This document shows positions 8,879 through 13,683 of a stretch of DNA of 16,875 nt, in pieces (the first letter of the stretch is position 1; each line of letters opens with the position of its first letter). A program made the translations under genes and the position numbers. The stretch is taken from assembly GCA_023443925.1 (NCBI GenBank), contig JAEZSL010000019.1, positions 1 to 16,875 of the forward strand, written 5' to 3'. Origin of the DNA: Bacillota bacterium (GTDB lineage Bacteria; Bacillota_A; Clostridia; Lachnospirales; Lachnospiraceae). The notes below the pieces were generated by a model. That model worked only from the letters and a program-made list of their open reading frames with translations, did not search any database and was not told the DNA's origin.

Positions 8879-8976
8879 AACCTCTAACGTCTCATAAATC
8901 AAGCCGGCTGGCTTGATTTTTGGCCAGAGTAAACAGCGCGTCAGCACTAGAGGTCTGGAAAACCAGACTCTTTTTT
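8879..8976 (+). ncRNA. Candidate small structured RNA of unknown family
   Basis: A -10-like TATATT at 8867-8872 (weak TTTAGC -35 at 8843-8848, 18-base spacer) would start RNA near 8879. The first bases, CCTCTA (8881-8886), pair with TAGAGG (8948-8953). Inside is a perfect 10-bp hairpin AAATCAAGCC/GGCTTGATTT (8896-8905 and 8910-8919, loop GGCT). The 3' end is a terminator hairpin TCTGG-AAAA-CCAGA extended by AGAG/CTCT, then six T (8971-8976). The core 8891-8970 is 40/80 G+C by my count, well above its AT-rich surroundings. CCAGA (8924-8928) can also pair with TCTGG of the terminator, so an attenuator-like switch is an alternative reading. It matches no RNA family I recognise. Existence as a transcript is inference. 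Confidence 0.4.
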
Positions 8977-9195
8977 GTTCTTAATATTCCGGAGATCAAA
9001 ATTAATTATTAAAAAGTCTATGGCCGAACAGCGGAGAAAGATACCGTCAATTGATTTTGCAGAAAAATAATTAGCGGTGACGTATAATTAATCAATTTAT
9101 TAAAAATGGCATATATGGGTAAAGTAATTTGAGAGATCGCTATGATGTGATGAGAAACATATCTATCTAGCGATTCAGTTAAGTAACTTTTTTTA

Positions 9196-9211
9196 TGTTT
9201 CACGTGAAACA
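9196..9211. promoter_or_regulatory. parS: parS centromere-like site 1
   Basis: Perfect 16-bp palindrome TGTTTCACGTGAAACA, identical to the common bacterial parS sequence to which ParB (Spo0J) binds and loads as a CTP-dependent clamp. It lies 104 bases before the parA start codon and upstream of the parA -10, so bound ParB could also influence parA transcription. Confidence 0.95.
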
Positions 9212-9255
9212 AATATAAAACAATGTCGGAAAGTATAGATATATAAATAAATTAA

Positions 9256-9264
9256 TGGTATAAT
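9256..9264 (+). promoter_or_regulatory. parA promoter, extended -10
   Basis: TGGTATAAT is a perfect TGN-TATAAT extended -10 box, 50 bases before the parA ATG. The -35 region (9236-9241, TAGATA) is poor, which is usual for extended -10 promoters. The parS site lies 44 bases upstream of it. Confidence 0.6.
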
Positions 9265-9314
9265 TAGTTGATTGCAAGGATTTCTGTATCACTTCTTAGT
9301 AAAGGGGGAATAAA

Positions 9315-10079
9315 ATGGGACGTATTATAGCTGTGGCTAACCAAAAAGGTGGTGTAGGTAAAACTACTACCACAATAAATTTGTCTGCTTGTTTAGCTGA
9401 AAAGGGAAAAAAGGTTTTAACTATAGATATTGATCCACAAGGTAATACTTCCAGCGGATTAGGTATTGACAAAAATAACCTAGAAAATACAATTTATGAA
9501 TTAATGATTGGTGAGTGTAAAATGGAAGATTGTTTATTGGTTAATATTATAGATAATCTGTCATTAATACCATCCAATGTGAATTTGGCCGGTGCGGAGA
9601 TAGAATTAATCGGAATAGAGGAAAAAGAATATATTTTAAAAAAGGAAATTGATAAGATTAAAAATAATTACGATTATCTAATCATAGATTGCCCACCATC
9701 ATTAAATACGTTAACTGTGAATGCAATGACTACAGCAGATACGGTATTAGTACCAATTCAATGTGAATATTATGCATTGGAGGGTCTGTCTCAATTAATA
9801 CATACTATTAATTTAGTAAAGCAAAGATTAAATCCTAACTTAGATATAGAAGGCGTGGTTTTTACAATGTTCGATGCTCGGACAAACTTATCATTACAAG
9901 TTGTAGAAAATGTTAAATCTAATTTGAAACAAACAATCTATAAGTCAATTATTCCCCGAAATGTTAGATTAGCTGAAGCACCAAGTCATGGATTACCTAT
10001 AAATTTATATGATCCCAAATCTGCAGGTGCAGAAGGATATAGAGATTTGGCCGACGAGGTAATTGAAAAAGTTTTTTAA
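9315..10079 (+). CDS. parA: Chromosome partitioning ATPase ParA (Soj)
   Basis: 254 residues, a short chromosomal ParA without an N-terminal DNA-binding extension. It has the deviant Walker A motif KGGVGKTT at residues 11-18 with both lysines K11 and K16, switch I DIDPQGNTSSGLG with D40, and Walker B DYLIIDCPP with D125. The C-terminal segment IIPRNVRLAEAPSHG is typical of the family. ParA dimerises on ATP, binds DNA non-specifically and is stimulated by ParB; in Bacillus, Soj also controls DnaA. The start has AAAGGGGG six bases upstream. A 7-bp AT-rich hairpin and a 313-base gap separate it from parB, unusual for this normally tight pair. Confidence 0.96.
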   Translation: MGRIIAVANQKGGVGKTTTTINLSACLAEKGKKVLTIDIDPQGNTSSGLGIDKNNLENTIYELMIGECKMEDCLLVNIIDNLSLIPSNVNLAGAEIELIGIEEKEYILKKEIDKIKNNYDYLIIDCPPSLNTLTVNAMTTADTVLVPIQCEYYALEGLSQLIHTINLVKQRLNPNLDIEGVVFTMFDARTNLSLQVVENVKSNLKQTIYKSIIPRNVRLAEAPSHGLPINLYDPKSAGAEGYRDLADEVIEKVF

Positions 10080-10082
10080 TAC

Positions 10083-10108
10083 ATAAAGTATGAAACTTTA
10101 TTTTATTT
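10083..10108 (+). terminator. Weak terminator-like hairpin after parA
   Basis: ATAAAGT (10083-10089) pairs with ACTTTAT (10095-10101) around a five-base loop, followed by TTTATTT. The stem has a single G-C pair, so termination would be partial at best. Confidence 0.35.
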
Positions 10109-10319
10109 AATTTGTTATCAAAAGCATATCATCAGAAATAATTTGAATGTTTTTGTTGCTTTTTTAGCGTTATCTTATAGATATTCAAATGAGATGTGCT
10201 GTTTATCTCTATATTAATAGTTAATTATGAATTTATATAGTTAATTGAATACGATATTTTATTGATAGTTAATTTATGGTTTTAGCTGCCCTCCAGGCAA
10301 AAAGCTCTGAAAGTGTATT

Positions 10320-10339
10320 TATAGTATAATGATACTATA
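10320..10339 (+). promoter_or_regulatory. Palindromic operator overlapping a probable parB -10
   Basis: TATAGTAT and ATACTATA are perfect 8-base inverted arms around AATG. A consensus -10 TATAAT (10325-10330) lies inside the palindrome, 63 bases before the parB ATG. No good -35 is present. The layout suggests a separate, repressible parB promoter; the regulator is unknown. Confidence 0.45.
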
Positions 10340-10392
10340 GGGGTGTCCTGTAATTATTTACTTATTTAGACTTATGAAAGGAATTTTATTAT

Positions 10393-11292
10393 ATGGCAAC
10401 AGTAAAAAAGGGTTTAGGAAAAGGTTTGGATTCCATGATTCCAGAAAAGGTTGAGAAGATTAAACCTGAAACCTCAAAAATGCAGGAAGAGAATGTTTCA
10501 CGTGAAACATTAATAAATATTAACGAAATAGAACCTAATAAAGATCAACCCAGAAAAAACTTTGATGAGGATACTATTCAAGAATTGGCTGATTCCATAA
10601 AACAATACGGGATTATCCAACCTTTAATTCTACAAAAAAGAGATAATTATTATGTTATTGTAGCAGGTGAAAGAAGATGGCGGGCCGCAAAAGTGGCTGG
10701 CTTAAAGAAAATACCGGCGATAATAAAAGACTATTCTCCGCAGGAAATCATGGAAATTGCTCTCATTGAGAACTTACAAAGAGAGGATTTAAATCCCATT
10801 GAAGAAGCTATTGCATTCCAGAATTTAATTAAAGAGTTCAATTTAAAACAGGACGAGGTTGCAGAGCGAGTATCAAAAAGCAGAGTAGCAGTTACAAATT
10901 CAATGCGTTTATTAAAACTTGATTTGAGGGTCCAACAGATGCTGATTGACGGCATGATATCCAGTGGACATGCCAGGACGCTTTTGGCTATTGAAGATTC
11001 GGAATTGCAGTATCAAGTTGCATTGAAAGTTTTTGATGAGAAACTGAGTGTTAGAGAAACAGAAAAGCTCATAAAAAGTATATTAAGTGAGAAAGAAGAA
11101 ATAAAAAAAGAAGCAGCTATTACTAAAGAAGATTCCTTTATTTATAGAGATTTAGAAGAAAAAATGAAAAAAATTATTGGTGCTAAAGTATGTATTAAGA
11201 AAAAAGCAAACAATAATGGAAGAATAGAAATCGAATATTATTCAACCGAAGAATTAGAAAGAATAATTGAATTATTTGAATCAATTAATTAA
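10393..11292 (+). CDS. parB: Chromosome partitioning protein ParB (Spo0J)
   Basis: 299 residues. ParB binds parS, hydrolyses CTP, spreads along DNA and recruits ParA and SMC. The N-terminus KKGLGKGLDSMIP is the usual ParA-contacting basic segment. The CTP-binding ParB/Srx domain contains INEIEPNKDQPRKNFD, AGERRWRAAK (GERR at residues 92-95) and the ENLQREDLNP motif. The helix-turn-helix LKQDEVAERVSKSRVAV follows at about 151-167, then a C-terminal dimerisation domain. The start has AAAGGAA upstream. A parS site is built into codons 34-39 (NVSRET), as seen in several Firmicute parB genes. There is only one ParB-like gene here and no separate noc. Confidence 0.96.
   Translation: MATVKKGLGKGLDSMIPEKVEKIKPETSKMQEENVSRETLININEIEPNKDQPRKNFDEDTIQELADSIKQYGIIQPLILQKRDNYYVIVAGERRWRAAKVAGLKKIPAIIKDYSPQEIMEIALIENLQREDLNPIEEAIAFQNLIKEFNLKQDEVAERVSKSRVAVTNSMRLLKLDLRVQQMLIDGMISSGHARTLLAIEDSELQYQVALKVFDEKLSVRETEKLIKSILSEKEEIKKEAAITKEDSFIYRDLEEKMKKIIGAKVCIKKKANNNGRIEIEYYSTEELERIIELFESIN
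10494..10509. promoter_or_regulatory. parS: parS centromere-like site 2, inside parB
   Basis: TGTTTCACGTGAAACA, identical at all 16 bases to the site before parA, 1,298 bases downstream of it. It encodes residues 34-39 of ParB itself, so ParB nucleates on its own gene. Confidence 0.95.
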
Positions 11293-11308
11293 AGGAGAAA
11301 ATGTACAA

Positions 11309-11821
11309 ATGCAAATATTTGAAGCTTTAGGTTTAGATGCAGGTTATATACTATTAGGTGTCGCTGGGTTTTGTCTCATATTATTAATATTAATCATCGT
11401 GTTGATGGTCAAAATAAGTAAAATAAATAAAAAATATAAACGGTTTATGGGTGGAGAGAACGCCAAGAGTTTAGAAAGCCAGTTTATTACCCGATTTGCT
11501 GAATTAGATGACTTGAAACTGGAAAGTAAAAAAATGAAAAGCAAAATTGATAAAATAAGTGAAAACTTACTTCTAACCTATCAAAAAATAGGTATTGTAA
11601 AATATGATGCATTTAAAGAAATGGGTGGTAAATTAAGTTTTGCCATGGCACTTTTAAACGACAATAATGATGGTTTTATACTAAATTCTATGCATTCCAG
11701 TAGGGAAGGCTGTTATACTTATATAAAAGAAATTATTAAAGGCGAAGCCTTTGTTGTACTGGCAGAAGAAGAAAGACTGGCATTGCAGGAAGCTAAAAAA
11801 ACCGGTAATTATATGGAATAA
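11309..11821 (+). CDS. DUF4446 family single-pass membrane protein
   Basis: 170 residues, function unknown. This family commonly follows parB in clostridia. A hydrophobic helix YILLGVAGFCLILLILIIVL near residues 13-32 is followed by lysines, predicting an N-out anchor with a cytoplasmic body. The body starts with a charged, helical stretch (FAELDDLKLESKKMKSKIDKI), then a compact domain with YQKIGIVKYDAFKEMGGKLSFAMALLNDNNDG, the segment most typical of DUF4446. I chose ATG 11309 because GGAG (11294-11297) precedes it; an in-frame TTG at 11267 would overlap parB and has no ribosome site. It is almost certainly co-transcribed with parB (17 bases after its stop), so a role linked to segregation or its membrane placement is possible but unproven. 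Confidence 0.85.
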   Translation: MQIFEALGLDAGYILLGVAGFCLILLILIIVLMVKISKINKKYKRFMGGENAKSLESQFITRFAELDDLKLESKKMKSKIDKISENLLLTYQKIGIVKYDAFKEMGGKLSFAMALLNDNNDGFILNSMHSSREGCYTYIKEIIKGEAFVVLAEEERLALQEAKKTGNYME

Positions 11822-11917
11822 ATCTATTTAATTGAGTTATGCACATAGTGAATAAAGAGGATATTAATATCATATAGAACGCTATTATATATCATCTATC
11901 ACATGGTGTTATGTTAT
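11822..11917. other. Spacer between the DUF4446 gene and the tandem array
   Basis: AT-rich and gene-free. It contains TTATGCACA at 11837-11845, which fits the relaxed DnaA-box consensus TTWTNCACA, and a perfect 12-bp palindrome GATATTAATATC at 11860-11871. No terminator is seen before the array. Confidence 0.45.
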
Positions 11918-12137
11918 ATAGTAATACAAACAAATAGTAATACAAAGGCATAGTAATACAAAGGCATAGTAATACAAACGCAAGCAATACAAGCATATAG
12001 CAATATAAGCACATAGCAATACAAACACATAGCAATACAAGCACGTAAGTAATACAAGCAAATAGTAATACAGACACATAGTAATACAGCAAGTATCAAT
12101 ACAAGCAAATAATACAAACACATAGTAATATAGCAAA
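11918..12137. repeat. Tandem array of about 13 copies of a 16-bp unit
   Basis: Consensus unit ATAGTAATACAARCAC, read on the + strand. Units begin at 11918, 11934, 11950, 11966, 11982, 11997, 12013, 12029, 12045, 12062, 12078, 12092, 12109 and a last partial one at 12122. Most are exactly 16 bases, with five irregular ones of 13-17. The units at 11934 and 11950 are identical. The AATAYA core is the best kept part; TAGT alternates with TAGC, and the last four bases vary (ACAA, AGGC, GCAC, ACAC). Divergence between units means the array is old or under selection for the core only. No spacer DNA separates units, so it is not CRISPR. It lies after the DUF4446 gene and just before a strong terminator. 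Confidence 0.93.
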
Positions 12138-12143
12138 CCACTT

Positions 12144-12179
12144 AAAGTCCGCTTAGTTCAAATATGAAAGCGGACTTTT
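12144..12179. terminator. Intrinsic terminator after the tandem array
   Basis: AAAGTCCGCTT (12144-12154) and AAGCGGACTTT (12168-12178) form a perfect 11-bp stem around a 13-base loop, ending in TTTT. With no earlier terminator visible, it is probably the end of the parB-DUF4446 transcript, which would then carry the whole array in its 3' untranslated region. The A run before the left arm (AAA at 12144-12146) allows weaker use on the - strand. Confidence 0.85.
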
Positions 12180-12466
12180 CGAATTATATTGATTACTACA
12201 GTTTATATAACACATTTATAGATGTCTAAGTAGTTGTTTAGTAAAAAGACCAAGGTATTCTTGAAGGTTTAATTGCTTATTCATAAGATAAATTTTAATG
12301 AAAATCTAAAATTATAGTCTTGTTTTTATTGTATGATATCCGATGTTAAGTATCAATTAATTTAATTACTAAAATTATATTATCAATAAATAAGAATAGA
12401 TGAAGGGAAATACGCAATACAGAAAAGTGAAAGACACCTTTATAGTGCAGCTATCAAAACGTATTA
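12180..12466. other. AT-rich spacer between convergent genes
   Basis: 287 bases between the terminator and the 3' end of the minus-strand acetyltransferase gene. I see no gene, terminator or repeat of note here. Confidence 0.5.
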
Positions 12467-13111
12467 CTATTTCATATCATTATTCTTCTTTATCAATACA
12501 TGCCATAGATCATCACCTACAAATCCACATTTACGATAGAGTGTTTCTGGATTAGTTTTATTATTTATCATACCAGATACAGTTACAAAATCTGCTTTAC
12601 CACGTAAATATTTTAAACTATTATTTATTAATAAAGAAGCTAAGCCTGATCTTCGGTATTCCGGTAAGACTTGCATCCATTCAATAATCGCTTCTTTCGT
12701 TACTTTATCATAATCTATTATGATAGCTCCAACCATGATATCATTTGTAAAAATTGCAGTCCATAAATCAGGTGTATAAACTTCTGTATTTGTCCATTCT
12801 TTGACCTGATCTAAATCCACTTTAATATCAAGATGCATATAAGATTTGTTAATTAATTCTACCAATTGAGAGAACTGTGTTTCTTTTATTGGAGTAATAT
12901 AAAACTCCGGCTTCAATACAGTTTTATTAACAGATGTTAAATTATGTTTTAACCGAAAGTATTCTGTATCAGTATATTCATGCAATATGTCAATAAAAAA
13001 ATCATTATCATGTAATATTCTTATATGCTCCGGTATAGTGATTTTTTGTGCTTTCCAGTAGGGGATAGATAAAAGTCCACATGGATTTTTTAAATATTCT
13101 TGAACTGTCAT
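12467..13111 (-). CDS. GNAT family N-acetyltransferase
   Basis: 214 residues. The C-terminal GNAT domain has motif A EWMQVLPEYRRSGLASLLIN with the acetyl-CoA loop R153-R-S-G156-L-A158, and the usual late motif NPETLYRKCGF with Y192. An N-terminal part of about 70 residues, starting MTVQEYLKNPCGLLSIPYWKA, is a leader segment shared by a group of uncharacterised Firmicute acetyltransferases. The substrate is unknown. On the minus strand GAGGT lies about 9 bases before the ATG. It is a single gene convergent with the parB-DUF4446 unit and is followed by no clear terminator. Its codon use is AT-rich like its surroundings. Confidence 0.85.
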   Translation of the reverse strand: MTVQEYLKNPCGLLSIPYWKAQKITIPEHIRILHDNDFFIDILHEYTDTEYFRLKHNLTSVNKTVLKPEFYITPIKETQFSQLVELINKSYMHLDIKVDLDQVKEWTNTEVYTPDLWTAIFTNDIMVGAIIIDYDKVTKEAIIEWMQVLPEYRRSGLASLLINNSLKYLRGKADFVTVSGMINNKTNPETLYRKCGFVGDDLWHVLIKKNNDMK

Positions 13112-13540
13112 GAGTATTTACCTCGAAATATATACTTTTCATCAATTGTAGTTTTTTAATGTATTTACAATATATATAATACACTCATTTTTAAACTTAT
13201 GCTACCAGATTTATACAGAATAACCTTATGATATTTAAATACATTGTTTTAAAGCGAATTACATAGTTTTTAATATAAAATAGTATATATCTTAAAGCAT
13301 AACTAACTTCATGTTAAAGCAAAATAACATTGCTCTCAAAAAAAACTATTATTAATAATAAAAAAGCATATATATTTTAGATACATATAAATGAAAAGAC
13401 TAATCCCCTGTTATGCTGGGGAGAAAAGTGTAAGTAGAAAAGGTAAATGTAAATTGGTAAGGATATAACAAAAAACTTGATTGTAGACTTAGAGCAGTTT
13501 TAAAGGATATGAGTAACTAAAGAATTGCAATTACAAAAAC
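13112..13540. other. Gene-free AT-rich region between the acetyltransferase and adhE
   Basis: 429 bases. It should contain the minus-strand promoter of the acetyltransferase, but no clear pair of boxes stands out. Three loose repeats beginning TTAAAGC occur at about 13249, 13292 and 13314. A small hairpin TCCCC/GGGGA spans 13404-13422. The 15-mer AGAATTGCAATTACA (13521-13535) recurs upstream of the HD-GYP gene. A 25-codon frame from 13391 has no ribosome site and is not called. Confidence 0.5.
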
Positions 13541-13578
13541 ATAAAAAAGACTGGAATATTTAGCTTATTCCAGTCTTT
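13541..13578 (-). terminator. Intrinsic terminator of adhE
   Basis: AAAGACTGGAATA (13546-13558) and TATTCCAGTCTTT (13566-13578) form a perfect 13-bp stem with a 7-base loop. Read on the minus strand the stem is followed by T-rich sequence (TTTTTTAT, including the stem end). It lies 105 bases after the adhE stop. Confidence 0.9.
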
Positions 13579-13683
13579 CTAAATGAAATTTAGAGTATTA
13601 AATTAGTAGTATTAATTACTGATTTGATTTTAAACTATATTCTACACAAGATAGATATTTATTCTCCTATATTACAGCTATAA

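Larger units (their letters stand above)
8755..9314. other. Gene-free region between the regulator and parA
   Basis: 560 bases without a credible protein gene. It holds, in order, the candidate small RNA with its two hairpins (about 8879-8976), a hairpin ATCGCTA/TAGCGAT (9136-9142 and 9168-9174) 21 bases before parS, the parS site (9196-9211), and the parA promoter (9256-9264). The rest is AT-rich and shows nothing I recognise. A 29-codon hydrophobic open frame at 8798-8887 lacks a ribosome site and is not called. Confidence 0.6.
10080..10392. other. Long parA-parB spacer
   Basis: 313 bases with no gene. It starts with a weak AT-rich hairpin and T run (10083-10108). Three copies of TAGTTAATT follow at 10218-10226, 10238-10246 and 10266-10274. 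A small hairpin TGCC/GGCA (10287-10299) and a perfect palindrome overlapping a -10 (10320-10339) complete it. No open frame longer than about 17 codons with a ribosome site is present. Confidence 0.6.

Noticed and set aside
8798..8887. 29-codon hydrophobic peptide (possible type I toxin)
   Set aside because: No ribosome site at a usable distance (AAAGG is about 17 bases upstream) and no antisense RNA promoter seen; kept only as a remark.
9018..9212. Minus-strand 64-codon open frame beginning MFHVKH
   Set aside because: The start is made by the parS palindrome itself (a well-known false ORF signature); no ribosome site, no recognisable domain, and it covers the parA leader.
11267..11308. Upstream TTG start for the DUF4446 protein
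   Set aside because: It would overlap parB without a ribosome site, while ATG 11309 has GGAG in place and begins just before the expected membrane helix.
11918..12137. CRISPR array
   Set aside because: Units are 16 bases and directly joined, without spacers, and no cas genes are nearby.
11892..12141. Three overlapping minus-strand open frames rich in Y, C, L, V and I
   Set aside because: They are translations of the 16-bp tandem array in all three frames; the unit has no stop in the minus direction and is not a multiple of three. Low complexity and no ribosome site.
13391..13468. 25-codon frame in the adhE-acetyltransferase gap
   Set aside because: No ribosome site, no conserved pattern, and it crosses a hairpin.
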